From: Enterococcus phoeniculicola ATCC BAA-412 | Lineage (GTDB): Bacteria > Bacillota > Bacilli > Lactobacillales > Enterococcaceae | Length of the DNA: 64,000 nucleotides | Assembly: GCF_000407505.1 (NCBI RefSeq) | Contig: NZ_ASWE01000001.1 | Location: 62,001-126,000, forward strand | Reading direction: 5' to 3' | Part shown: piece after piece, positions 55,932 through 64,000 of the stretch | Layout of the letters: the number at the start of each line of letters is the position of its first letter | Numbering within the stretch: the stretch's first letter is position 1 | Notes under the pieces: model-generated | What the model was told of the DNA's origin: nothing | Databases searched by the model: none | What the model saw: the letters and a program-made list of their open reading frames with translations, nothing else | Made by a program: the position numbers and the translations under genes

Positions 55932-56024
55932 AAAAAAACAACGAGTGAGGGCTTAGAAACATAGTTTCTAGCGGAGAGTAGAACAGGTTTGTTCTGAGCT
56001 CTTTATTCACTCGTTGTTTTTACA
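55932..56024. terminator. Branched bidirectional terminator-like structure
   Basis: The outer arms AACAACGAGTGA (55938-55949) and TCACTCGTTGTT (56007-56018) pair over 12 bases. Inside are two further hairpins, TAGAAAC/GTTTCTA and AGAGTAGAACA with TGTTCTGAGCTCT. Runs of A and T flank the whole on both sides, suiting termination of both convergent genes. Confidence 0.65.
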
Positions 56025-56037
56025 TAGTTGGTGTTCT

Positions 56038-57042
56038 CTACAAATAAAATGGGGTACGCAAGATTTCTTCAAATTCATGCTGATAAATCGTTCGGTTTTG
56101 CTGGATAGATGCGTAGGCAAGATTTGCGATTTTGACTGTGTAGAGTGCATCTTCACCAGTTACTGGAAGAGGCTCATTTTTATCGATACAGCGGATAAAG
56201 GTCTGAATCATTTCTACATCAGGATCTTTTTCAAAAAGCTTATAGTCGTAGTGTGAATCATGGTGATAAAGTTCTGCTTTCCTGCCAAATCCATCAACGT
56301 AGAGCTGACCTCTATCCGTAATAATTTCTAAGGCAGCATCTCCCCAGACAGGATAGTTAAGGGGCCTGTTCCAAGAAGTATCTAAACTCATAAAGCTACC
56401 GTTAGTAAATTCGATATGAATTAAGCCAGCATCCTCAATATCAGAGACCAAATTTCCTTTTTTTCGAGCGTAAATGGATTGAATTTTGAAATGAAAAAGC
56501 CAGTTAGATAAATCAATTAGATGAATCATGTGGTCAATGATTGCTCCACCACCGGACAATTCACGGTTTAAGAACCACCCTCCAGGATTTTTCCCATGAT
56601 TCGTTCCATTTAGTGCAAGAATCTGACCGAGTTTTCCTGAATCAAAAACAGTCTTTAAATCGATAATTGTTTTTGAAAAGCGCATAGGATGAGCAACTAG
56701 AAGTTTTACCCGGAATTCCTCACAGGTCAACATCATGCGAAGCGCATCATCTACTTTTAAGGCCAAGGGTTTTTCTATAATCACATGTTTGTTGTGAAAA
56801 GCTGCAGCTAATGTGTAGTCATAATGTAAGGAGTTTTCTGAACAAATTAACACGGTGTCTATATCCGTGTTTAAGATATTCTCCATACTTTGAAAAAATG
56901 GGATGGCTAATTTTTTCGCAAATTGTGTTCCTCGCAAGGTGTTTCGATCGTAAACACCTACAACCGAGACTTTTTCGTTTGCAAATACTTTTGTATAGGA
57001 CTCCGCCTGCATATGTGCAACACCTAATATACCAACTTTCAT
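56038..57042 (-). CDS. Gfo/Idh/MocA family oxidoreductase, module A
   Basis: A 334-residue oxidoreductase: Rossmann start VGILGVAHMQ, EKP motif VIIEKPLAL (about 88-96), and C-terminal domain with NHGKNPGGWF, LSGGGAIIDHMIHLIDL (His in the active site) and MSLDTSWNRP. It is a clear paralogue of the protein at 59104-60099, sharing these stretches almost residue for residue. It overlaps the short partner gene upstream by four bases and lies in the AraC operon on the minus strand. Confidence 0.88.
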   Translation of the reverse strand: MKVGILGVAHMQAESYTKVFANEKVSVVGVYDRNTLRGTQFAKKLAIPFFQSMENILNTDIDTVLICSENSLHYDYTLAAAFHNKHVIIEKPLALKVDDALRMMLTCEEFRVKLLVAHPMRFSKTIIDLKTVFDSGKLGQILALNGTNHGKNPGGWFLNRELSGGGAIIDHMIHLIDLSNWLFHFKIQSIYARKKGNLVSDIEDAGLIHIEFTNGSFMSLDTSWNRPLNYPVWGDAALEIITDRGQLYVDGFGRKAELYHHDSHYDYKLFEKDPDVEMIQTFIRCIDKNEPLPVTGEDALYTVKIANLAYASIQQNRTIYQHEFEEILRTPFYL

Positions 57043-57545
57043 AATAAGGCTCCTTTAAAATGGACTTCTTTTTTTTCGTTAATTGACCAGTAAATTTTTT
57101 TTAAAATATCTGTGATGCCGTCCTGTTCTTCAGCAGATAAAGTGAGTTCAACCTGGTAAGGATCATCCAAAATAAAATTAGAATAAAAAGAATTTTTTTG
57201 AATAGAATCATATTGATACATCGCCTTACTTCCAGCTAGCTCGAATTTTTTTAAAAAGGAGGGGGTCTCTTGGCGATGAGTAAAGTTCAGCAATAAATTT
57301 GCAAGTGATTGGTTGTCGAATTGCAAGGTAACGAGTAAGACATTGCCCAAGGAATCAGATGAAGCTTTTAAAGAAGACAGCTGAGCTTTATGCGAATAGA
57401 GAATAAAAGCAAGCGTCTCTATCAAGATACGTTCTTTTTTTTCCTTTTTCTGCTCATTTACTGAAAGACTATATCGGGTGAATTCAATAATACCTAGTTT
57501 ACCTTCATCTATTAAAGATAATGGATAAGCTAACTCTGTTCTCAT
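57039..57545 (-). CDS. Stand-alone Gfo/Idh/MocA C-terminal-half-like protein, module A
   Basis: A 168-residue protein without any Rossmann motif. Its opening (DEGKLGIIEFTRYS) resembles the point where the C-terminal domain begins in Gfo/Idh/MocA enzymes (GxIGEi), and VTLQFDNQSLANLLLNFTHR followed by FELAGSKAMYQYDS resembles the beta-sheet half (FxNGaia..., VxGtkGxxxyD). The catalytic EKP and active-site His are absent. It resembles the protein at 58655-59107. I infer a partner subunit for the adjacent oxidoreductase; the assignment rests on visual pattern matching. Confidence 0.65.
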   Translation of the reverse strand: MRTELAYPLSLIDEGKLGIIEFTRYSLSVNEQKKEKKERILIETLAFILYSHKAQLSSLKASSDSLGNVLLVTLQFDNQSLANLLLNFTHRQETPSFLKKFELAGSKAMYQYDSIQKNSFYSNFILDDPYQVELTLSAEEQDGITDILKKIYWSINEKKEVHFKGALL

Positions 57546-57558
57546 GATGAACGCTCCT

Positions 57559-58464
57559 TTACAGTAATAAATCTAATTTTTCTTCAATCGACTGAATCGA
57601 TTTGCGATAAGAGGAGGGACTAAACCCTGTGGCTCGTTTAAATGAATTGGAAAAATGATGGATGCTGTCGTAACCTAGCATATTTGAAATCGTGGTTAAG
57701 CTTACTTGATTTTCACGTATCAATCGTTTCGCCTCCTCAATTTTGAGCGTACGAAAATAGTTGATAATGCTGTAGCCTGTGTCCATCTTAAATATTTTTT
57801 TTAAATAAGAGGGACTAACAAAAAATTGAGAAGCAAAGGAATCAATAGACATATTTTTACTGAGGGTTTGCTCCATGTAAGTAATCACCTCATTGGTAAG
57901 TTTATGTGTGTATTGTCTTCTCAAAGGTGGTGTTGCAGGAGTTAGCTCCATTTTCTGCTCAAGAGTTGTCTCTTGAAGTAGGAGAAGAATGAGCTCAGAC
58001 AGATACACATAAAGTAACCATTCGTCCAAAGGATTCACAGAATATAGACGCCTATTCACTTGATAGATTCTTGTATCCATTTCAGGATAAATAGATTCGG
58101 AAAGCTTAAAAATAGTTCCTAAAAGCTGCTGAAGATGTTTTGTCAGAAGCATTTTTTGATTTGAAAACTCTGAATGTAGCTCAGCACGCATTGAAAAACC
58201 AACTAAAAACATGGTGGCTGATTGGTTGGCCAGTGTTTTGATAATTCTGGGTGTCTGTTTTTCTATGAACAAACAAGTTCCTTGTTCAAGTAAAAAAGTT
58301 TCGTTTGAACGTTCAATGACAATCGCCCCTTGATCTACGAAATAAATAGCAGAGTAAGGAAGTGATTGAAGAGGGTAGACGTTATCCGCTGCAAATTCAT
58401 AATAGGCAAGACTATCAAGTGTCTCAAGTGGTAAAAACTGGGAAGAAAGGTTCTGATTTTCCAT
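57559..58464 (-). CDS. AraC family transcriptional regulator
   Basis: A 301-residue regulator: an N-terminal cupin-like sensing domain (about 10-150, YFVDQGAIVIERSNETFLLEQGTCLFI) and a C-terminal double helix-turn-helix (about 195-295, MSIDSFASQFFVSPSYLKKIFK and VSLTTISNMLGYDSIHHFSNSFKRATGFSPSSYR). The ATG at 58464 has AGGAG upstream. It is divergent from the plus-strand catabolic operon and first in the minus-strand one, so it probably controls both in response to the sugar. Confidence 0.9.
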   Translation of the reverse strand: MENQNLSSQFLPLETLDSLAYYEFAADNVYPLQSLPYSAIYFVDQGAIVIERSNETFLLEQGTCLFIEKQTPRIIKTLANQSATMFLVGFSMRAELHSEFSNQKMLLTKHLQQLLGTIFKLSESIYPEMDTRIYQVNRRLYSVNPLDEWLLYVYLSELILLLLQETTLEQKMELTPATPPLRRQYTHKLTNEVITYMEQTLSKNMSIDSFASQFFVSPSYLKKIFKMDTGYSIINYFRTLKIEEAKRLIRENQVSLTTISNMLGYDSIHHFSNSFKRATGFSPSSYRKSIQSIEEKLDLLL

Positions 58465-58543
58465 CAATTATTTACTCCTAACTTAGAAACTGCGTTGAGG
58501 TTAGTATGACATAAGTGATTCAGAAATAGGAGACGTTTTCATT

Positions 58544-58572
58544 TTGAAATCTTTATGTGTAAATAATAGATA
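58544..58572 (+). promoter_or_regulatory. Promoter of the plus-strand catabolic operon
   Basis: TTGAAA (58544-58549), a 17-base spacer and TAGATA (58567-58572). The weak -10 suits activator dependence. Confidence 0.55.
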
Positions 58573-58622
58573 CTTTTTTCTAAATAACTTTAAAGTAAAT
58601 AAAATTATGCTTATACATGAAA

Positions 58623-58638
58623 AAGAAAGCGTATACAA
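58623..58638 (+). promoter_or_regulatory. Candidate cre (CcpA) site
   Basis: AAGAAAGCGTATACAA agrees with the cre consensus WTGNAANCGNWWNCAW at every position but one. It lies between the promoter and the first start codon, where CcpA would block elongation. Confidence 0.55.
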
Positions 58639-58654
58639 AAAAGGAGCTGGATCT

Positions 58655-59107
58655 ATGAGATTTTCAGAGGAGTTAATGGCGGCTTGTCAAAAAGGACAAA
58701 TTGGAGAGCCTCAGTTTATTCGACTTTCATACTACACGAATAAAGAGGAACTATTTGACGATATGTTGGAACAGGTCATCCATTTATTACTCGTTGTAAA
58801 GAAAGCTGAACTGCAAATCTTATCTATGAAGATCAATCAAATGGCACGTCTTCTTATAGGAAAATTTAGGGATGACAGTTTATTAAATTGTTCAATTGCA
58901 CAAATTGATCAGGCGGCATCCCCACTTTTAAAAGTGGAAATTGTGGGTACTCAAGGAATGATTCAATATGACACAAGTGCTGATAATGCTTTTTCAGGCG
59001 ACTACCAGTTATGTTTATTGCAAGAAACACTGACAGTTGAGGAGAAGAAAAGAATTCAAGCGCTTATGAAACGATTTCAATTAAGCGAGAATAGGGTGGA
59101 GGAATGA
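58655..59107 (+). CDS. Stand-alone Gfo/Idh/MocA C-terminal-half-like protein, module B
   Basis: A 150-residue protein without a Rossmann domain. KGQIGEPQFIRLSYY (about 14-28) and EQVIHLLLVVKKAELQIL match the C-terminal domain of Gfo/Idh/MocA enzymes at their GxIGEp and DxxIHxxDL positions, and VEIVGTQGMIQYDTS matches the sheet strand near their end. It shares spaced residues with the protein at 57039 (KAxLxxL, QYDxS). The ATG at 58655 has AAGGAG upstream. It overlaps the oxidoreductase gene by four bases, as module A does. Confidence 0.65.
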   Translation: MRFSEELMAACQKGQIGEPQFIRLSYYTNKEELFDDMLEQVIHLLLVVKKAELQILSMKINQMARLLIGKFRDDSLLNCSIAQIDQAASPLLKVEIVGTQGMIQYDTSADNAFSGDYQLCLLQETLTVEEKKRIQALMKRFQLSENRVEE

Positions 59108-60099
59108 AGGTGAAAGTCGGGATTCTTGGTGCAGCCCATATGCATGTACACAGCTATATTAAAGAATTAAAAAAACAGGGAATAATGATTACAGGAGTTT
59201 ATGATCGAACGAGAGAACAAGCTGAAGAAATAGCTCATCTTTACCAGTTAAAGGTTAGTGAATCTATTGAAGAATTATTAGCGTCTGATTGTAATACCGT
59301 ATTTATTTGTTCAGAAAATAGCTTTCATAAAGAGCTAGCTGAACGAGCTTTTTTAAAGAAAAAACATGTCATTGTTGAAAAACCCATGGCGCTTACGACT
59401 AAAGATGCGAGACAAATGATTGAATCAGCAGTTAAAGCTGAAGTCAAATTAATGGTCGCCCATCCTGTTCGTTTTTCTACGACTGCCCAAGAGCTTAAGC
59501 AAATTATAGATGAGCAGGCACTAGGAAATCTAGTAGCTGTAAATGCTTCAAATCATGGGAAAAATCCCGGAGGATGGTTTATTGAACCAACACTTTCGGG
59601 TGGAGGAGCGCTGATAGATCATACCGTGCATATTTCTGATTTGATTTATTACTATTTTGATTTAACGCCTAAAAGTGTTCGTGCATTCATAAGAAAAACA
59701 AAAGAAACGTTGAAAGTAGAAGATACCGGACTTCTTCAAGTGACGTTTACTAACGGGGTGATTATGTCTTTAGACACTTCATGGAATCGTCCAGCTACTT
59801 ACCCAATTTGGGGAGATGCAATGGTAGAGCTTATTTTTGAAAAAGGGTATCTGACGATGGATGGTTTTGGTAGAAAAATGAAGATTTACAGCGACTCTCT
59901 TAATCAAATAGAAGATTACTACTATGGAAATGATATGGATGGTGCAATGATTCAAGCGTTTATCCAAGCAATTGATCATGGGCTGCCTGCACCTGTTTCT
60001 GGAGAAGCAGGTTTATATACAGTAGCAATTACAGAAAAAGCATTTCTTGCAGCAATTCAAGAGCGTGAAGTCAATTTTGAAGAGGAGGAAACTGAATGA
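59104..60099 (+). CDS. Gfo/Idh/MocA family oxidoreductase, module B
   Basis: A 331-residue paralogue of the protein at 56038-57042: VGILGAAHMH, VIVEKPMAL (about 91-99), NHGKNPGGWF, LSGGGALIDHTVH and MSLDTSWNRPATYPIWGDA. It is predicted to oxidise or reduce a sugar, inositol or sugar acid with NAD(P). GGAGG lies just upstream, and the ATGA overlap couples it to the short partner gene. It is followed by an epimerase gene, again with a four-base overlap. Confidence 0.88.
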   Translation: MKVKVGILGAAHMHVHSYIKELKKQGIMITGVYDRTREQAEEIAHLYQLKVSESIEELLASDCNTVFICSENSFHKELAERAFLKKKHVIVEKPMALTTKDARQMIESAVKAEVKLMVAHPVRFSTTAQELKQIIDEQALGNLVAVNASNHGKNPGGWFIEPTLSGGGALIDHTVHISDLIYYYFDLTPKSVRAFIRKTKETLKVEDTGLLQVTFTNGVIMSLDTSWNRPATYPIWGDAMVELIFEKGYLTMDGFGRKMKIYSDSLNQIEDYYYGNDMDGAMIQAFIQAIDHGLPAPVSGEAGLYTVAITEKAFLAAIQEREVNFEEEETE

Positions 60100-60959
60100 A
60101 AAAAGGGATGAATGTTTGGTCTTTGCCAGCAAACCTCTCGTTAAGAGAACAATTTCGCCTAACGAAAGAGGCAGGATTTGACACCATCGAATTAAATGTA
60201 AGTGAAGAAAAAACCAAGACGAATATGGTGAGTAACGAATTAGGACTGAATGAAACACTGGATTTATTAGTAACTGCGACAGAGAGGGAGTTAGAGCAGA
60301 TAAAAAAATTAAGTGAAGAATTTGAGCTGCCAATTTCCAGTCTTTCCACTTCACTACATTGGAGTTATCCTCTGACCTCAGAGGATGAGGAAACTCAAAA
60401 AAAAGGCAGGTGGATTGTCGAGCGGATGATTGATATTTGCCGATATTTAGGCGGAGACACTGTATTGATTGTTCCTGGGTTGGTAACTGAGAGTCAAGAC
60501 TATGAAATCTGTTATGAACGGGCAAAGCAAGCATTTATCCACCTTTCTAAACGAGCTGAGGCACAAAAAATTGTTATTGGTGTTGAGAATGTTTGGAATA
60601 AATTTTTATTGAGTCCCTTGGAGTTTCGACAATTTTTAGATGAAATAAATAGTCCTTATGTAGGTGCTTATTTTGATGTGGGAAATGTCTTACAATTTGG
60701 CTTTCCTGAGCAATGGATACAAATACTTGCTCATCGAATTGTGAAAGTTCATGTCAAAGATTTTAAAAGAGATATTGGGAATATCTATGGGTTCACAAAC
60801 TTACTTTTGGGAGACGTCAACTGGGCTCGTGTGATGAATGCTTTAAGAAAAGTTGGGTATACGGGGCCGCTTACGTGTGAGTTAGCTCCTTATTCTGAGT
60901 GTGGGGAACAATTAGCAGAGGATACAAGTGCAGCATTGAGTCATATTTTTAAATTATAA
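60096..60959 (+). CDS. Sugar phosphate isomerase/epimerase (xylose isomerase-like TIM barrel)
   Basis: A 287-residue TIM barrel of the AP endonuclease 2/IolE-like superfamily. Metal-ligand positions are visible as GVENVWN (about 167), GAYFDVGN (about 190), KVHVKDF (about 218) and TCELAPY (about 264). Such enzymes isomerise or epimerise keto sugars, or act as inosose dehydratase-like catalysts, in the same pathways as Gfo/Idh/MocA dehydrogenases. The particular reaction is not deducible. Confidence 0.88.
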   Translation: MKKGMNVWSLPANLSLREQFRLTKEAGFDTIELNVSEEKTKTNMVSNELGLNETLDLLVTATERELEQIKKLSEEFELPISSLSTSLHWSYPLTSEDEETQKKGRWIVERMIDICRYLGGDTVLIVPGLVTESQDYEICYERAKQAFIHLSKRAEAQKIVIGVENVWNKFLLSPLEFRQFLDEINSPYVGAYFDVGNVLQFGFPEQWIQILAHRIVKVHVKDFKRDIGNIYGFTNLLLGDVNWARVMNALRKVGYTGPLTCELAPYSECGEQLAEDTSAALSHIFKL

Positions 60960-60974
60960 ACTGGAGGGAAGAAT

Positions 60975-62000
60975 ATGTTAAAAGTTGGTTTAATCGGTTT
61001 AGGATATATGGGAAGCGCTCATGTTAGTCAGTATATGCGTTTAATGAAAGAAGGATTCCCAATCAAACTTGTTGCCATTTGTGATGTGAATGAAGAGAAG
61101 AAAATGGGCAAGCTGACACAAGGAAATATAGATATTAGTGACAAATCCATTGATTTTTCTCAATTCCATTTTTACACAAAAATGGAAGAAATGTTGGAAA
61201 AAGAAGAGTTAGATTATGTAGATATTTGTCTACCTACGTATCTGCATGCACCTTATGCAATACAAGCAATGGAAAAAGGACTACATGTTTTTTGTGAAAA
61301 ACCGATGGCAATTTCTACAGAGGCTTGTCAGGAAATGATTGATGCCAGCGAAAAATATAATCGCTCATTGATGATTGGACAAACATTACGCTTTTTCCCT
61401 TCCTATCTGTATGTGAAAGAAACCATTGAAAGTGGTCGCTATGGGAAATGTACTGAAGCAAATCTTTTTCGTGGGGGAGAGACGCCTAAATGGTCATGGG
61501 AAAATTGGCTTTTAACGAAAGAAAAATCTGGAGGGTGTTTATTAGACCAGCATATTCACGATGTAGATACAATTAACTGGTTATTTGGTTCACCAAAACA
61601 AGTTCAAACTGCAGGAAAGACGGTATTTGAAGGAAGTGGCTATGACATAGTTTCAACGAATTATTTATTTGATGATAAGGTAGTGAATGCACAGGACAAC
61701 TGGACATTCAATAGTCCGCAGTTTCGTTTTGAAATGCGCTTTCGGTTTGTTTTTGAAAAAGGCGCAATTATCTTAGAAAATGGGACTCTTACAGACTATC
61801 CATTTGGCGAAGAGGCCTTTACGCCAGCTATTGATCCAGAAAATGGTTATTATTTGGAAATTAAATATTTCGCAGAATGTGTTTTGGAAGGAACGAATCC
61901 AAATGAACGAGTTCCTGTACAGAGCACGAAAGAAACAATTCGGATAGCAGAAGCAGAGGTACAATCGGCAGATACCTCGAAACCTGTGAGACTTTCATAA
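60975..62000 (+). CDS. Gfo/Idh/MocA family oxidoreductase, inositol dehydrogenase-like
   Basis: A 341-residue oxidoreductase with a standard Rossmann motif VGLIGLGYMGSAH, FCEKPMAI (about 105-112), and GGCLLDQHIHDVDTINWLFG with the active-site Asp and His. It is more like IolG-type dehydrogenases than the module A and B enzymes. GGAGGG precedes the ATG. It lies between the epimerase and the sugar-binding protein genes. Confidence 0.88.
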   Translation: MLKVGLIGLGYMGSAHVSQYMRLMKEGFPIKLVAICDVNEEKKMGKLTQGNIDISDKSIDFSQFHFYTKMEEMLEKEELDYVDICLPTYLHAPYAIQAMEKGLHVFCEKPMAISTEACQEMIDASEKYNRSLMIGQTLRFFPSYLYVKETIESGRYGKCTEANLFRGGETPKWSWENWLLTKEKSGGCLLDQHIHDVDTINWLFGSPKQVQTAGKTVFEGSGYDIVSTNYLFDDKVVNAQDNWTFNSPQFRFEMRFRFVFEKGAIILENGTLTDYPFGEEAFTPAIDPENGYYLEIKYFAECVLEGTNPNERVPVQSTKETIRIAEAEVQSADTSKPVRLS

Positions 62001-62016
62001 AAAGGGGAGATTCAGC

Positions 62017-63258
62017 ATGAAAAAAAGGGTGATGAGTTTCATACTGTTGCTTAGTTTAGTAGCCATGGGCGCTTGTTCATCTGGAGAGACGAGTAAACAA
62101 GAGAATGTAAAAGACACAACCATTCGCTACGGTTTATGGGATAAAGCACAAGCACCAGTGTACGAAGAGCTTGCCAAAAAGTTTGAGAAAGAATCAGGTA
62201 TTAAGGTAGAGTTTGAAATTACTCCATGGGCTCAATATTGGACGAAGCTGGAGACCGCAGTTACCGGGCAAAATGCACCGGATGTATTTTGGATGAATAT
62301 TCCGAGAATTACCGACTATATTGATAATGGCGTTGTTGAACCGTTGTCTGATGTCTCGTTTGATAAGGAAAAAATCCCTGTTCAATATTTGGATGCTTAT
62401 AGTCGAGAGGGAGAACTTTATGGTGTACCAAAGGATTTTGATTCATCTGCTCTCTGGTATAACAAAAAATTATTTGATGAAGCGGGTGTCGCTTATCCAG
62501 ATGAGACATGGACATGGGACACATGGAAAGCGGCTGCAAAAAAATTGACGAATGCTGATAAAGGGGTTTACGGTATGGCAGTTCCTCCTTCATGGCAAGG
62601 GGGATATTATGAAATGATTTATGAAAATGAGGGCAATCCATTTTCTGATGATGGGAAAAAATCAGGGTTTGATAATCCAGCAACAATTGAAGGTCTGGAT
62701 TTTTGGTACAGCTTTGTTCGAGAAGGCTCTGGGACTCCGATAGAATTGATTACTAACACGAATCAGTCAGAGCTGCTACTTTCTGATAAAGTAGCAATGG
62801 GGATAGATGGTTCATGGTCTGTTCCTGTTATATTTGGTGATGAGTATGGCAAGAAAGGAATTGATGTTGCCCCTATTCCAAAAGGGAAAAAACGGGTAAC
62901 TACTTCTAACTCGTTGGCAAATGTAGTGTATAAGGGATCAAAAAATAAAGAAGCGGCCAAAAAATGGATTGCTTATTTAACGACAGAGGAATCAATGAAA
63001 TACGTGGCGGAATCAGGGGTGACAATCCCTGTTTATGATGGCTCACAAGATGCGTGGGTGCAGTCTTATCCAGATAAAAATCTTCAGGTTTTCGTTGATG
63101 CAAGAGAGTATGCAGTGCCACTTCCTAATTACAAAAACTCCGCAGCTGCCATAGCGATTGAACAAGATGAAGTAAACAAGATTTGGACGGGAGAAATCGA
63201 TACAAAAACAGGTGCAGAAGCGATTGCTAAAAAAGCAAATGAACTTTTAGCACAATAG
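62017..63258 (+). CDS. Sugar ABC substrate-binding lipoprotein (CUT1 type)
   Basis: A 413-residue extracellular binding protein: lipobox MGAC with the lipidated Cys at residue 20, then the family-1 solute-binding fold (KFEKESGIKVEFEITPWAQY, APDVFWMN, LYGVPKDFDSSALWYNKKLFDEAG, GMAVPPSWQGG). It would deliver a sugar or polyol to the permease encoded next. No ATPase is visible before the window ends. Its ligand is unknown. Confidence 0.93.
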   Translation: MKKRVMSFILLLSLVAMGACSSGETSKQENVKDTTIRYGLWDKAQAPVYEELAKKFEKESGIKVEFEITPWAQYWTKLETAVTGQNAPDVFWMNIPRITDYIDNGVVEPLSDVSFDKEKIPVQYLDAYSREGELYGVPKDFDSSALWYNKKLFDEAGVAYPDETWTWDTWKAAAKKLTNADKGVYGMAVPPSWQGGYYEMIYENEGNPFSDDGKKSGFDNPATIEGLDFWYSFVREGSGTPIELITNTNQSELLLSDKVAMGIDGSWSVPVIFGDEYGKKGIDVAPIPKGKKRVTTSNSLANVVYKGSKNKEAAKKWIAYLTTEESMKYVAESGVTIPVYDGSQDAWVQSYPDKNLQVFVDAREYAVPLPNYKNSAAAIAIEQDEVNKIWTGEIDTKTGAEAIAKKANELLAQ

Positions 63259-63275
63259 AAAAGGTGGAATTGGAG

Positions 63276-64000
63276 ATGGAAAGCAGGAAAAAATTTATAT
63301 CAAAAATGACCATCCCCGACAAACGGAAATTTCTTAAACGCTATAAAAAAGAAGAGGTTTTAACAGCGGGGTTATTTATAACCCCACTGTTTGTCGGAAT
63401 AATTATTTTCTATTTTATCCCATTAATTCAAAGTGTTTTCTACTCGTTTACTGAATGGGGAATGTTTGGGGGATATAAATTTGTTGGCTTGAAAAATTAT
63501 CAGCAGCTCTTTCAAGATAAAGAATTAATCGGGGCGTTGAAAAATACGTTTACCTATGCATTTTTTACCGTTCCTTGCGGGATGGTTATTGCTATTTTCA
63601 TCGCTGTTTTGCTGAACTCAAAAATTAAGGGAAAAGGCGTGTATCGGGTGATTTATTTTTTGCCAGCTGTGACGATGACTTCGGCTGTAGCGATGATTTG
63701 GAAGTGGATGTTTAACTCAGAATATGGAATTTTAAATCAGTTTTTAGCTAGTCTAGGAATTACAGGACCAAACTGGCTGACTGATCCTAAGTGGGCGATG
63801 ACTGCGTTGGTTATTGTTGGGATTTGGAGTTCTTTGGGGACGTCCATTGTCATCTACTTAGCAGGATTGCAAGGAATATCCTCTAATTTTTATGAAGCTG
63901 CAGAAATGGACGGTGCAGGGCCGATTAAAAAATTTTTTAGCATCACCGTTCCTTTGTTGACACCGACTATGTTTTTCACGTTAATTACTTCAATCATTGG
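63276..64000 (+). CDS. Sugar ABC permease (MalF/UgpA type), cut by the window edge
   Basis: The frame opens at ATG 63276, with AGGTGG nine bases upstream, and runs to the end without a stop: 241 residues are visible. It begins MESRKKFISKMTIPDKRK, then a membrane segment (AGLFITPLFVGIIIFYFIPL), the VGLKNYQQLF region and an EAA loop (FYEAAEMDGAGPIKKFFSITVPL) at about 206-228. It pairs with the binding protein just upstream; a second permease gene probably follows beyond the window. Confidence 0.92.
   Translation, partial: MESRKKFISKMTIPDKRKFLKRYKKEEVLTAGLFITPLFVGIIIFYFIPLIQSVFYSFTEWGMFGGYKFVGLKNYQQLFQDKELIGALKNTFTYAFFTVPCGMVIAIFIAVLLNSKIKGKGVYRVIYFLPAVTMTSAVAMIWKWMFNSEYGILNQFLASLGITGPNWLTDPKWAMTALVIVGIWSSLGTSIVIYLAGLQGISSNFYEAAEMDGAGPIKKFFSITVPLLTPTMFFTLITSII

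Overview
The window reads as a chromosomal segment of a low-GC Gram-positive lactic acid bacterium, most likely Enterococcus or a close Enterococcaceae relative. Evidence: AT-rich sequence with strong AGGAG ribosome binding sites, and Lactobacillales-type gene blocks (ecsAB-ccrZ-trmB, comGA-GG, ytxK-ackA, prmA-rsmE-rsh-dtd). An LXG-type secretion substrate, a Mga-family regulator and dispersed GTGGGACA repeats fit the same group. No rRNA, tRNA, insertion sequence, prophage or CRISPR array was recognised.

Layout. 1-12.1 kb: the end of a YhaN-like ATPase and the exoribonuclease yhaM, the foldase prsA, a YtxH protein and a HIT protein, ecsA-ecsB, ccrZ, trmB, a secreted C39-like protease, and an ECF sigma/membrane anti-sigma pair with a plausible autoregulated promoter. 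12.2-16.2 kb: the seven-gene comG competence pseudopilus operon. 16.4-27.2 kb: a carbohydrate island (RpiR regulator, GH1, GH3, LacI regulator, ATPase-less ABC transporter, YesL, ROK kinase) lying between comG and ytxK-ackA, which usually adjoin. 28-38 kb: ytxK, ackA, Nudix, an anion permease, a universal stress protein, a probable 6S RNA, rarA, a DNA glycosylase, prmA and rsmE. 38.3-44.3 kb: rsh (stringent response), dtd, an AAA ATPase, TetR, a low-molecular-weight phosphatase and a cytidine deaminase-like protein.

44.7-54.4 kb is accessory in character. It holds a broken LXG polymorphic toxin gene with a retained immunity-like gene, then a five-copy tandem repeat of about 193 bp per unit. 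Each repeat unit looks like a small RNA gene on the minus strand, with a -10 box, a G-free tail carrying ACUCCUU and a terminator whose stem covaries. A Mga-like regulator, brnQ and a lysine-riboswitch-controlled amino-acid ABC transporter follow.

54.7-64 kb is a second sugar-type catabolic region. An AraC regulator sits between two divergent copies of one unusual module: a Gfo/Idh/MocA oxidoreductase plus a separate short protein resembling only the C-terminal half of that family. The plus-strand branch continues with a TIM-barrel epimerase, a third oxidoreductase, a sugar-binding lipoprotein and an ABC permease cut by the window edge. A cre-like site suggests glucose repression. The small-RNA array and the split-oxidoreductase modules are the observations I find most likely to be new.
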